A DNA stretch of 64,000 bases from Acanthaster planci (GCF_001949145.1 NW_019091440.1:1266588-1330587), one strand, 5' to 3'; counted from the first letter of the stretch, positions 51,876 to 63,765 are shown. Numbers and translations: made by a program. Notes: generated by a model from the letters alone, not told the origin.

Positions 51876-52829
51876 ATGCACTACTACGGAAAAATGATTC
51901 TTGTGCAAGTTATTTAATTCGCAATAACTTTAAATACAACCGATGTTGTTATCGGATCTCAATACGCAGGTCAATTATTTCGTTTGTTTGGATAGTTTGG
52001 AGTTGTTTTAAAATGGGAAAGACCCTGGACGTATTGTCTTTTAAATCTGATCGTGTTTATTTTTGAGGAAAATCACTTTTTCAGAATTTGTTTCACATTT
52101 TGTGCAACTCCGTTCAGTATAATACAGTGGTTCAATGTTTTCTGATCAGTTTTTAGTTTTCTGGTTATCTGTGAACTTTATTCGTTTGTTTTTTGTTAAA
52201 ATAAATAATGGCCTCCATCCTAGGAGAGAAGTGTTAATTGGAACGATGTCTGACGTCGCCTGCCTCGAAATGAGGCCTTGTTTAGTGTACAATTATTGAA
52301 TTTATACTGTATAATTGGGAAAATCGTGTTTTTTGCTGTTTGGGCGAAACCTCTTTCTAAATTGAACGGAGGAAACCCACTATCATTTCACATTTTGGTA
52401 ATATGATTTAAGCCTTGTTTCTGTGGACGGAAAATGTGAGGCTGCGGATTTATTAGGGGGAAATTGTGTGTATAATGTAGTGACACAGTATTCGGTAATT
52501 CTGCCTTATGTGATATTGACAGAGCGGCTATTGGATCAGTTCCCCCGATTGTGATTTTGGCCTGAGTTCGATGAATCCTGGCCTAAACCATTACCTACTC
52601 GCCCAAGAAACAAAGCCCGGGGACCTCCATCTAATGTTCCTGTGGTCCAGGGGATGCTCCCTGATCATCTTCATAATGATCCTGAGATAATTAACAACAA
52701 TATCCTACTCTGATGTCCTACGCTATCCGAGGATAACGTCAACTCAAGATAAATTTCTTGGGAAGCTGTCATCTTCAAGATGTTGTCATCTTGTCTTTTT
52801 TTGACGATGATGGGACAAGAGAATGTGCA

Positions 52830-52945
52830 ATTATCCTAGCAACGAAAGCCCCTTTGGTCGAAGGCCCCGTTGGTGCACAAACTACCGTCAATTTACACGC
52901 TACGGGCAAAATGAACTCTTCAACGTTGCTCTTTTCAACCGATGA
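52830..52945 (+). promoter_or_regulatory. X-box-like element upstream of gene E
   Basis: ATTATCCTAGCAAC (52830-52843, right half-site CTAGCAAC intact) followed by TTTTCAACCGATGA (52932-52945). It lies about 300-400 bp upstream of gene E's non-coding exon donor, on the same strand. Confidence 0.5.
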
Positions 52946-53014
52946 CGGGTATGCTCAAGGCAGATTATCTTACGATCTTCGCCCTTCATGAATTAGGAGG
53001 TCCTCACTCTCCCT

Positions 53015-54150
53015 GTAATATGTTGTCATCCTGAGATAAAATTTGTCAGGATCTTAGCCAGTCGGTGGGCACTTCCGGAGCTCCGTAAATTTTACTATGT
53101 TAATGTGTTGAAAGGGTACCGCCCCACTCACGTGGTCTTGTTTGCCCAGTCAGAGGCAGTGAACTGCCATAATTGATGCTGCATTGCAGGTGATTGCAAT
53201 AGTGTATATGCTATCCATCTAAACAGAAGCCAACCTGTCGCTCAGGTAAGATGTTTCGGGTTTTTTTACAAATAATTACACAAAAACACTCCTTGTGCAG
53301 TAATCTGTCGTGAGCCAACTCGGCTCGCTTATCTTCCATTTCTTAAGATTGAGAATTACAATGCAACGCGGACTAGTACAGTGTATTTTTAAATGCAATG
53401 CATGGAGACACCGCGAGTGACTAATGCAGCACACACCAAATTAGGTCTCATTGGCAGCACTGCAGAACTGATATTCCATTTTTGTGGCACACATCTCACT
53501 TGCACCTGAATTGTCACAGCAGACGTGAAATTTGTTCTGCAGCCCAGCCAAAGACGTGTACCAGGGCGATATTAGGCTTAATAAAGAAATTAGGGCGTTG
53601 GCCAATGATACGAAAACGTTGGAAGAACTTGTAATAATTAATACTTACGTCATTACTAGATTTAGCTCCATGGGTCAAAATGCGTCACTCGGTATTGTGA
53701 AGTAATGTCTACAGGGCCAACATGCTAGGGTCCTAATGGCCAGCAAGTTCATACGCCCGTTTCACAATGTGCACGTCCCTGTAATTTAGCTTAGCCCAGA
53801 TATGCGAAGCACAATGACCAAGAGGCTATATTATTTACGGAAATCTTGGTTCTGCTGCTGAAAATATTTAATACTAACAGAAGAAGCTGTAAATTGCGCA
53901 AAATGTGGCCGTTTGGGATATCTTAATTCATGACCGTGGAGGAATTAAACACTGGCATTGAAATTGAAGAACATTTTCTTGATTTAACCCCCGAAATGCC
54001 TCACCAATGGCTTTACAAAACTGTGCACAAAACATGGTCTGTTTATTCATTTATGTTTATTTCCTAGCGGGCCTACCTTCATTGTCAGCCAGAAATAAGC
54101 GTCTGTTTTGCCATATCCCGGTATGTCGTCGGTGTTTTTACGAATTAAAA
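53015..54150 (+). repeat. Duplicated promoter region, gene E copy
   Basis: Collinear with 61455-62560 upstream of gene F, covering proximal promoter, non-coding exon and the start of the 5' intron. It shares blocks such as CACTTCCGGAGCTCCGTA and GATGCTGCATTGCAGG. Confidence 0.82.
53070..53245 (+). promoter_or_regulatory. Promoter and non-coding 5' exon of gene E
   Basis: CACTTCCGG (53070-53078, Ets-like), ACCGCCCCAC (Sp/KLF-like GC box, about 53119-53128) and CACGTG (53129-53134), then an exon ending TGTCGCTCAG at 53245 followed by GTAAGATG. Gene F retains the Ets-like site, GC box and donor at equivalent positions. The 4.5-kb intron that follows leads to the coding exon at 57841, where the conserved acceptor TTGTCAACAG precedes the leader. 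Confidence 0.62.
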
Positions 54151-55599
54151 AAAACACAACCAAAAAAGCATAATCAATAATAATTTTTCCTGCCATATTT
54201 CGTCCTCTGATCCAAAGACCAAATTAGCAGAGTTTCAAGGCAAATGTTTGCCTAGTGACTGTAAACCAGCAACTAACAAAAAGCTTGGATTCAGTGATTT
54301 TCTTTTTTCACGAAGTGAAAAGGCTACATGGTTAGCAGGGCACAAATTAAACACAGTACCGGCACGAGTCTGTGCGTCTACACATATACATGTTGTGCAC
54401 CAACAATTGCGCTGTGTGGATGGTAACATAATATGACAATGTTCTCAAGCGTGTGAAAATGAAGACTTCCTGGTTTTCCTGTTTTCACGAAGTGAAAAAT
54501 ACTTAACGAATTACTGAAAAACAATATACCCACAACTAAGTATGGATTTTGATTTTTTTAAATCAAAAATTTATTTCATAACCTTTTAAGAAATTCTTCA
54601 ATCTGGATGCTGGATGGACATCATGTCGATGGTGAATATTTTTCTGTGAAATAGGTATCCCGGATATAATTTATCCGGTGCTAGGTTTGCTAGGGTTAGC
54701 AATAGGGCAGGGTTATGCGCCATATTTGTGAAAAATCAGTGTTTCCGGCATAAAAAAGTCAGTTTTACCTGAAAACAAATAATTTTGTCACGCCTTTTCG
54801 ACTAAAACAGCATGCCTGCTGAGTGCAACTGCGAAAAAGAGCAGGTTGTACGTATATGTACGGATACTTGTCAGTACATGTTATCAAGTTGTTATTCAAA
54901 ACGCAACCTCGCGCTAAAATAGTAATAAAATTAAAAAAACATAATTTGATTGCTGAATCTGCTCGTATATTTTGTTCCAGTGCAGAAATAAGGACGAATT
55001 CAAGGCTCTAGTATACTTTTGCTCTTTGCTTTTTTCCTCAATGCCACTCAAAATCCAGCACTTTGTTTTCTGAAAGTAAAGAAGATACATCCCATCATCT
55101 CAGGTTTAGCGGTCTTTATGCAGATTGGCTCCCCAGTACCCGCCTCCCTTTCCACATTACATGAAGTACTTTGTCTCCTTTGCCTAAAGTTTCCCGTCGT
55201 ATAACGACGCGCGGCTCCACGTGTTATGTCATATACTGTTCCTTTAGAAACAGCGTAATTTGAGTTAGTAAACATACCAAATAATTAGGGCAAATAGTGA
55301 CATCGATCATAAGGTGCAAATGATCACTGCATCATATCGAGACAAAAAGTGTCAGCTACAACATAAATAACATTTCGAAAACTAACTCATCGAAATGGAA
55401 ATGCCAGGGACAAGACAAAAATAGGAACATCAAGTTGAGTCGGTTTGCCTGTTGCTGAGCCTTGTACGTACTGAGTCGATTTTGGGGTTGGCTAAGTGAG
55501 CTACACGCTACAATGATACGTTCTGCCCCTAACCCGTCGTTGGCTTCTGGATCTATTATTACAATTGACCCGCCGATCCGCGCCGTGTCTTGTGTGAAT

Positions 55600-55700
55600 A
55601 CATGCACATGTACGTGTACACGTATACATGCATGTGCCACACAGAGCACATGACATTGGTGTACAGACGTACGTGTACTGTATGTCCATGTGTAGTACAG
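55600..55700. repeat. TACGTG/TACATG repeat in gene E 5' intron
   Basis: Alternating purine-pyrimidine ACATGTACGTGTACACGTAT-type stretches, partly degenerate. Confidence 0.75.
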
Positions 55701-55895
55701 TACGTGTACTTGCGCATACTGGTACAAACTCACAGAGACCAGTAATAAACTCTAATTTATGTGCGCCTGCGCATCAATATACCGTAACTGGGGGAGGGTT
55801 CGTCCGTCTGCATCCCCGCACACGCGACTAAATAAGGTCAGCTTTTGAGACAAGAATAGATGATGAGCTATAGTAGAACATTTTGCGTCCCCCCA

Positions 55896-55921
55896 AAATA
55901 AATAAATAAATAAATAAATAA
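55896..55921. repeat. (AAAT)n microsatellite
   Basis: About six AAAT units. A T17 homopolymer lies nearby at about 56022-56038, and AC-rich patches near 56100 and 56282. Confidence 0.9.
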
Positions 55922-57840
55922 TTAACTGTCGCGCACTTCGGTATTTGTTTGCCTCGGTATATCCCCTCTTCGGGAGTTTCCTTGTCACCCCCTAAGCAAA
56001 TTGGTACGACCTTGTGAATGCTTTTTTTTTTTTTTTTTCGAACTAAAAAAGCAAAGATTTATGGTTGTCCGCTTTGTTATGGATTCGCACCCCCCTTTAC
56101 ATACACACACAAGTGTGTATTTGCCTGCAACTGGGGACCCCCTATTGTTCCTCTTTTGTTTGTTTTGTTTACGAGGCCACCCATATGTTTTGTACACAGT
56201 TGTCAATCGGGGACCCTCTGTCAATCGGGGACCTCATTGTCCTCTATTGTTCAGGGTCCCCAACTGAATGCAGAAACAAACTCACACACACACAAAAATT
56301 CCTAGTTACGGGCCTGCACTTCAATTGCATTATTCCTAGGTCCGCTATTAAAACTGCCATGCTGTCACCGCTAGATGGCGTACAGAGTCACAGCACACAA
56401 CGCGGCTGGCGTGTACGTAAATACAGGTGGACGTACACTACGTGTACATGACAGATGCCGCGTACTGTACAATGCACTCTCAATGCACATGTACGTGACC
56501 ATTGTCGCTCCGTTGATGTCTTGTATACAAAGTGAAAGATGAAGCTGAGGTTTTTGCCTCTGCATACTGTCAATGGGCCGCTTAAGCATGCTGCCTACTC
56601 TGGCTACAGAAGAGAAAAAAAATAATCGGTAAAACCGATCATCAAATCTACCCCCCCCCCCTTATTTTCTCAACACAACCTCAGAACTTTGGAGAACGTC
56701 TGGAAGAAAAATCAGATAATTGTTTTAGGCCTTAATTTTTGGGGGAAAACTTTATCAAACCGAAAACATATTTCTCTCCATTAAAAAGGCATTGGAAAAA
56801 AACTGGTCCTTGTGCAGTACGTCGGCCCGCTAATTACTGTTTTGTACCTTTCTTCAGTGTATGAAGACTGTGTGACATTATGTTTGAGTTAGGTAGACTG
56901 AACAGGAAGATATTATTCTGTTTGCATGTTTTCATATTCAAATTGTGAACTACAAAAATGGCTACTTGAAAACATTTCTGAGGAAAGGTTGATCGCTGGC
57001 TTGTTATCATACACTTACACAATAATACATTTCCAAAGCAAATTGAATTTATGGTTTGTGCGCAAATCAGTGCAACAATGAAGTTCAGTGCCTTTGACCG
57101 CAGATCATTTTGCTCATGAATATGCAAATGTGAATGTCATAAACACTAAAAAATTTCAAAATATGGAAAACAAAATTTAAAATCGGGTTAATTGAAACCC
57201 TGAGATGAAATAAGAAGGGTTTTAGTAATATTATGTAAAAGATTTTTATTTCATTGTCCTTTTCAAAACTACATGTGATTGCAATCTGCGAGGCGATGAC
57301 TCGTTTGCAAGGTTTGTTAGAATTCATGACAAGTCGTTTCATACATATAGTCTTGTTCTTTCTTGAAAGCTCGGTCGAAATCTATTGGTGAGGATCTAGT
57401 TTAAGATTAGTAACATTAATGGAAATGGTGGATTAGAAACTTGGTCTATTCGGTTTAAAGGACAAAAGGAAAACTATATGGGCGCCTCTCTGTTATTTTG
57501 AAAGGCAGTAATGTCTGTAATTTGACGTAAAACTACACCAAAATTGCAATATTTGCCAAAAGCTTAAAAAGGTTTGAAGGAAAATTGCAGAAGTCATATT
57601 TCGGATGAAGTAGAAACATGTTTTATCAGTTCCTAGCGTATCAACGGAAAAATTGAAATTAAAATTTTAGAATTTGAATTAATAATTTTTTTTTTAGATT
57701 TAGATATTACAGATGTTATTTTGACCCAAATTATTTTGCACTGTAATTATACAGTATATGCAACTTCCGTATACTGGTCTTATTCTTGCATACATTGTCA
57801 ACAGAGTCTGGTGTACAGCAACAACGTTTTTTGACCAACC

Positions 57841-59495
57841 ATGAAGTGGGCTTTGGTGTTCGCTTGTGTACTTGTTTGCCTCGGTAAGATGCTACACTAT
57901 GAACATCTAACAAGAGAAGTAGGGTGCAATAACAATGGACGCTCACTGTTAGTGCACTGCGTTTCTTTTGTTAGATGTTCGTAGTGATAATCCACAACAG
58001 TTTTATCATGAAATAAACCTGTTTATATTTCCTACGTAATATCTTGTACTTTTCAGTTCGTTCACGGAGCAGTCATGGCATTCACTAATGTGTCAAATTT
58101 CATTACCAACCCGTAATTTCCAACAGACCCATTTATAGCATTCGTGATTAAAATGTTAAAAATCTTGGTTGAGAATAATATGCCATTGGGGAAAAAAACC
58201 GTTTCCATAACTTGTCTGTGATTGTGTCTATTTCTATCCAGTTGGTAGAAATGCAGCGTTGAAGTGCTATCAGTGCAACCTTGGCAACAGCGCTTGCAAA
58301 GACCCATTTGACAAAGACGCAAATAACAACCTGCTTCAAGAGTGCCAATTTGCTTTGGGTTTATCTGGTGCTTGTTGGGTGAGTACCCTCACTTTGAAAT
58401 AGAGCGGTTAGGCTAGGGATAAGATTCTTAGTTGCTAGTTACAAAACGACCACAGAAACAATAAGCTAACTAATCATTCAAACTTTGTGACAGTTTCCCT
58501 GAAAGAATATTCAATTTATGGCAGTTATTCCCTGCCCGTTTCATTTTTAAAACCAATAATTTGAGGCAAAGTTTATTCGATTTCATTGATTTCGTCTTCA
58601 TATCCCCGTTTGAACATCCAAACGTTTCAGCTGACTTTCCTTTTTAAGCACGTATTCATCAAGTCGGTTGATTCAAAAGAAATGAAACCCTTTTATTCAT
58701 TCAAATTCCAAGGATTCCAGTGGAACAAAACATTTGGGAGAACCCGCTTCCATTCAATTGTGTTTCTTTGGAATAGCGTACATAGTGCACAAAACAAGAA
58801 AACACCGCAAAGATTAAAAATCTCTGTATGTGATTTTAACTGCACTAGTCAGAAGGTTTCTTTTATGAGAAACGGCGATTTAAATCCCATAAATCAAATG
58901 ACTGCTGATAGCAAACCGCGTGCTGGTTTGTATGGAAAATTAAAATGAACTCGAGAAATTTTTAAATTGACAGAAAACATGTATCGGCCTAACTTCATTA
59001 ATGCATTCTGAGGAAATCGATTGTTTTTGTTGATAATTGCCAGACAACTGTGTTTATAAAGCGAACATTTTGTTTAATATGATGGCCGCATACGGTATCT
59101 CTATCCCTGAACCTTTCCAGCTGCACCTCCGCATACGAGGAGACACCCTCGCATTGATGAGCGTATTTAATTCCCGTGTTTACTGACACATTAAGTCCCA
59201 AGGTTTGGAAATATTTCCAAATTTGTTAATAGGTCTTCCGAAAACTATTCCACCAATTGGAAATTATCTGGATTTTACTTTCTTTTAGAAAATCAAAACC
59301 AATGACGTTGTCACACGTAGTTGTACTGCGAAGGCAACATGTGATGCCATCGGTGGTCTTAATGCTTGCGGTGACAATGCATCAGGTGCTAACGCGTGCT
59401 GCTGCACCACAGACGGATGCAACGGCGCTACGACAACCAGCATCAGCTATTTGGCCGTGACTGCTCTGCTCGTCCTGACAAAGGCCTTGCATTAA
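57841..59495 (+). CDS. Gene E: LU domain GPI-anchored protein, 128 aa
   Basis: Coding exons on the plus strand: 57841-57883 (43 nt), 58242-58378 (137 nt), 59289-59495 (207 nt, stop TAA). Phases 1 and 0, donors GTAAGA and GTGAGT, acceptors TTCTATCCAG and TTCTTTTAG. Signal peptide MKWALVFACVLVCL; LU start KCYQC at residues 23 and 26; exon 3 has RSC, ATC, NAC, CCC-x4-CN and a hydrophobic tail ending LLVLTKALH, consistent with GPI anchoring. Twelve cysteines after the signal peptide, and one NAS sequon. Exon 2 is 24 nt longer than in A-D. Introns are compact (358 and 910 bp) compared with the minus-strand genes. Leader sequence 57770-57840 is shared with gene F. Confidence 0.92.
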
Positions 59496-59826
59496 CTGTC
59501 TTGGAGGCAGCTATCAAAGGCATAAGGACAGTTGATTTTTATTTAGATGTTCCCGTCAATAGTTATATCACGTGACACACCGGATGACTTATCAATGATT
59601 GCAAGTCCTTGAATTCCAGCGAGGGCCGGCCACTAAAGTTGTGTATTCCAAGTATGCTGGAAACTACTTGAAGTCTTCGATTACAAGTAAACTCGTGTCT
59701 GTGAAATATAGCAAGTCACTACGGCTTAGACTTATAAGTGTGCCTATGAAAGCCGCTTATACTTCTAAAAAGACAATTTAGAATGCCGAACAAGTTTCTA
59801 TTTGATTTTCATTCATTCGCCATCAA

Positions 59827-60306
59827 ATAGTTCACGTCATGAAATTCAATGCGGGCCGTTTTCCAATACTTGACTTTTGCTCCGTCTCAGGCTTCAATTT
59901 TTTTTTTTTTACTTCCTGACTTTGTGGTTGTAAGCGCAACAGTAAGTCTTATAGTGCCATAGAACATCAAGTAAGATGCAAAAGAACCAAACACCACAGT
60001 ATTTTAATTTAAGTTAAACGCGTCACCCCCACAATCGAGGATTGGTTTCCTACACGAAGGTTTCCTACACGAAGCCTGAGACGGAGACGAAGTTGAGTAT
60101 TGGAAAACGGCCACGGCGGTTTCACAATGGTGCGCCACCAAGAGTTTGCCTCACGGTGGCCAATTATAACGTGCAACAATTGTCTACCCTTTCCAAACGC
60201 GCATTCGGTCGACAAATTTCGCGCAAAGTGATTGGCCAACGCGTTGCAAACTATTGTTGGCGCACTATTGTGAAACGGCCGTATTGAATTTCATGACGTG
60301 AACTAT
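59827..60306. mobile_element. Composite foldback element, 480 bp
   Basis: The outer 24-bp arms 59827-59850 and 60283-60306 are perfect reverse complements (each contains TTCACGTCATGAAATTC or its complement). A second inverted pair, 59854-59892 with 60074-60112, and an inner hairpin homologous to the gene A element (10963-11130) nest inside. No coding capacity. Probably a non-autonomous element built from nested foldbacks; the superfamily is unidentified. Confidence 0.78.
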
Positions 60307-60365
60307 AGTATATGTAGCTCGGACGAATCTTCAGTAATTATCTTTGATGGATTTACATGAAACTG

Positions 60366-60371
60366 AATAAA
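60366..60371 (+). terminator. Candidate polyadenylation signal for gene E
   Basis: AATAAA about 870 bp past the stop and just beyond the foldback. It is the first canonical plus-strand hexamer I noted after the stop; use is inferred. Confidence 0.35.
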
Positions 60372-61454
60372 AGCCTTTTGGTATTTGAACCAGCTTCAAG
60401 GGATTGAGAAATGAAAGCTCATGAAGAACACGCTTTCATGGAGATATTGTAAATGATGATAAATTTTGTACCGAAGCTAAAACTACAGTTCAATTTCAAC
60501 TCTTGAAAGGAGGCAGATAATAACACATTAATTTGATTTGCACCCTACATTGGTTCAATAACTATTGAAGAAAACCTCAGCCACTACCGTAGAAATCATA
60601 AGATCATGAGAAAACAATAAACGGATTAAAACCTGCGACACAAATTTAGATCATAAAAACGATTATAAAATGGTTTTGAGCCAATTTGCAGCGCGTCACT
60701 CTCGGACATCCAAACGTTATTGTCTGCGTTCTCTGTCTACATTGACTGAGGCAAGTCACACCATTTAGATGCCTTTTTCATATCGGTCATTACAACCCCG
60801 ATTGTCTCTTTTGGGACAAATGTCACTCATTAAGTCTTCATGATGTGTACACTAAACATTGTAAAAAACTTAATGAATTGAAAGTCTTTGGATGTGTCCT
60901 ATCCCCTCAGACGACACCTTTCAGTTCATTTAGAATCAAAATGCAATATGTTTGTGTGGCCTTTTTAATGAGAATATTGTTTTTATTTTAGAGTGTTCGA
61001 GGCTGGATAGTGGTCAGGTGCCACACTCTTTCCCTTGGGCTGGGTTAATGGAATAATTCCATTCAGAAATAGATATTTGTAGTTGATGTTGTATTTCCTA
61101 CTGCAAACCATTGCAGGATAACTGTACCTTATCTCATCAGCAATCGTAAACCAGCATTTATTATGCATCACTACGATCGAGTTGGATTGCTAGAATCATG
61201 ATGTAGGGCATTTGTCGTCTTTTTGTATGATATTGTTATGCGCAATAAATCATGAACTTAATGCTTTGCGTATATGTTCCTCTGTTGTTTTAACACTCCA
61301 AAGAATTATCTTCTTCAAGAAAAGTGTCAGTGATGGTGCGCAGTGCGTTTATAATTATTCCTGTGAACTCACGGAGGATAAGAGACCTCTCGGTCGACCA
61401 GGTGATTACGCTTCAAGTTTGAGTTAAGGATACTGCATACCACGAGGGTAAATC

Positions 61455-62560
61455 GTAAAGGATGCCCTCATTTTGCCTGTACTATGTTGCCATCCTGAGA
61501 TACAACTTTCCCGGATCTCAACAAGTCAGAGGTCACTTCCGGAGCTCCGTACATTTTTATCATGTTAATGTGATGAATTGTACCGCCCCACTCATGTAGT
61601 TTTTTTGTCCAGTCGCATGCCGTGTGCAACTATTTGTTGATGCTGCATTGCAGGCGTTAGCTATTGCGTCTACGGTATCCGTCTACACAGAAGCTACCTT
61701 GTCGCTCAGGTAAAATGTTTTGGTTTGTTTGCAAATAATTATTACAGAAACACTTCTTGTGCAGTTATCTGTCGTGAGCCGACTCGGCTTGCCGATCTTC
61801 TTTCCTTAATTGTGAGAATTACCACAAAAAAAGGAGAACATACAGAACGGAAATGCAATGAATGAAGGCACTGCGAGTGACTAATGCAGCACACACCCAG
61901 GGACTCATTGGTCGCACTGCAAAGCTGATATTCCATTTTCGTGGTCCACATCTCACTTTCACCTGAATTGTCAAATCAGAAATACGGAATTTGTTCTACA
62001 GCCCAACAAATGCAAATTAATGATGCGTACCCGGACGGCACTAGGCTTTATAAAGTAACTAGGGCGTTGGTCAATGATGAAGGAAATTGTGGAAGAGCTT
62101 GATAATTTACGCTTAAGTTATCGTTAGGCTCCCAGATTTGTGGCAGGCTCGTAACAACGGCCCACAATGTCGTACACACGTTTCACAATGTGCACATCAT
62201 GTCACTGTGCGTTATTCAGCTTACCGGCACACGAGGTACAGTACCAAGGGTGCTCTATTTACGGAAATGTTGGTTCCTCTGGAGATGTTTAACAGTACTA
62301 ACGACAGAAGCTATAAACTGCACAACATATGGCGGTGACCATGCAGGAACTAAACTCTGACATTTGAACTGAAGAACTGTTACATTTCATTGATTTACCT
62401 CCCGAAATGCTGCAACAATGTCCCATAGCAAAACAGTCCCAAAACATGGTCCTTCATGTTCATTTCTGAGCGGGGCTAACTTCACTGCCTGCCGAAAATT
62501 AGCGTCTGTTGTTGTCCGTATCCCCGTATGTTGTCGGTGTTTTCACGAAGTGAAAAAAGG
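61455..62560 (+). repeat. Duplicated promoter region, gene F copy
   Basis: Collinear with 53015-54150. The homology ends close to a TTTTCACGAAGTGAAAA palindrome (62540-62556) that also occurs twice in gene E's intron (near 54305 and 54481). Confidence 0.82.
61534..61709 (+). promoter_or_regulatory. Promoter and non-coding 5' exon of gene F
   Basis: CACTTCCGG (61534-61542) and ACCGCCCCAC are kept; the E-box position reads CATGTA (61593-61598), so it is lost relative to gene E. The exon ends TGTCGCTCAG at 61709, followed by GTAAAATG. Confidence 0.6.
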
Positions 62561-63156
62561 GAAAATTGATTATGTTTCCAGTTATAGCATATATTTGCAA
62601 ATATCTCATAGGAGTTTGTAGAATTCTGTATCATGATTTTTTCAAAGTTGAAGGGGCATTTTAGTAAAAGTGATTGAAGTAGTACGCATTGGCCTGTCAT
62701 TACGTAATACACAGCGCACAATTATTGTACTTGTCAGCTCTAAAGATCACCATAGACCATTTTGCAAGTGTGAGCAGGCCATTGGAAACGTACGGGGGGG
62801 GTTCAATTTTGATCGTTTTCTGTCACGTTCTCTTGCTTTGTTCGAAAGGAGACTGGCTTAAATACAGTAACCTCATGAGCACAGGAAAAAATAACGATTG
62901 TAAAGTCTTTTTACAGAGCACTGAAAATCCCACTTAGATTAGAAACTAATAGGATTTTTAAAAAAATTTTTATATTCTATTAGATTTTCTATTATAGTTT
63001 TATACTATGGGATATTACAGATGCCGTTTTTGCGAAAACTATTATGCATCACAACAATATAGAATGTTAAACCTTCATGCTGGTATACACTGATCTTATT
63101 CTTGCATACATTGTCAACAGAGTCTGGTGTTCAGCAGCAACGTTTATTTAGCAACC

Positions 63157-63199
63157 ATGAAGTGGACCTTGATGTTCGTCTGTGTTCTTGTTTGCCTTG
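63157..63199 (+). CDS. Gene F, signal-peptide exon of an LU-domain gene (partial)
   Basis: A 43-nt exon encoding MKWTLMFVCVLVCL plus one base, donor GTAAGATG identical to gene E. The preceding 70 bp (CAACAG acceptor, AGTCTGGTGTNCAGCA leader) match gene E closely. No second LU exon appears in the remaining 800 bp; gene E's intron is only 358 bp, so gene F's intron has been lengthened, at least partly by a LINE fragment at 63766. It may be intact beyond the window or a pseudogene. Confidence 0.8.
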
Positions 63200-63765
63200 G
63201 TAAGATGATAATCTAAAACAACTTTTTCAGCTGTTGTTTTTAGTTTGTTTTGGATTCTCAATTCTTCTACCATTAATGCACTCGTAACACGCCAAATACC
63301 AGATGCAATTCTAGTGTTTTGCTGATGCATCGAATTTGATAATCAATATGAAATCCTGAAATAACATACCTATTATGGCATGCCCATGGTGGAATAAAGA
63401 CCAATCACATTTTGCCTACAATTTCTAAAGTTTGCAAAAATATGAACTTTTGGTTGGTTGTCGATGTTGCCTCAAATTAGCTCAAAAAGACAATTGTCCC
63501 ATTAATTTTAAATAGTTTTTTTTATTTATATAGGTATTTTCATTTAGTATTAATTAGAACTTGTATTATTAATAGGGGTTCTGATAGCTACGTGGAATCC
63601 TTGAAATTCCGGAAATTGTTTTTGTACGTATGGCCTAGAAGGCCGAGCAGCCACTTGTAGGAAAACAAGACCGTGATGCAGCGGCGCCAATTGGTGTCAG
63701 AAAAGGGGAGGGGGCGTCAAGGTGGTAGGCGGGAAAGGTGGAATGATATCGTGTCGGCCACGATA

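Larger units (their letters stand above)
45347..52829. other. Divergent intergenic core between the two LU arrays
   Basis: About 7.5 kb separating the heads of the minus-strand (D) and plus-strand (E) arrays. No gene is supported. It holds a 20-bp hairpin (46379-46398), an inverted-repeat pair (47046-47151 with 47842-47940) and a long TACATG repeat (51780-51875). ORFs of 60-113 codons have no recognised domain; the one at 51567-51908 is repeat-derived. The sequence near 46800-47045 has no recognised identity. Confidence 0.6.
59496..61454 (+). other. Region between gene E stop and gene F promoter
   Basis: Likely contains gene E's 3' UTR. It includes the composite foldback (59827-60306) and an AATAAA at 60366-60371. 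The rest is AT-rich with no supported gene. Confidence 0.55.

Noticed and set aside
51567-51908. 113-codon minus-strand ORF with Tyr/Met/Val-rich repeats
   Set aside because: The composition comes from translating the TACATG microsatellite.
52758-52991. 77-codon ORF upstream of gene E
   Set aside because: It coincides with the conserved X-box element, which is duplicated in introns on both strands without conserving this frame.
57841-59495. Secreted three-finger toxin
   Set aside because: The C-terminal hydrophobic tail and multi-copy housekeeping-like promoters indicate membrane-anchored LU proteins; nothing in the sequence indicates a toxin.
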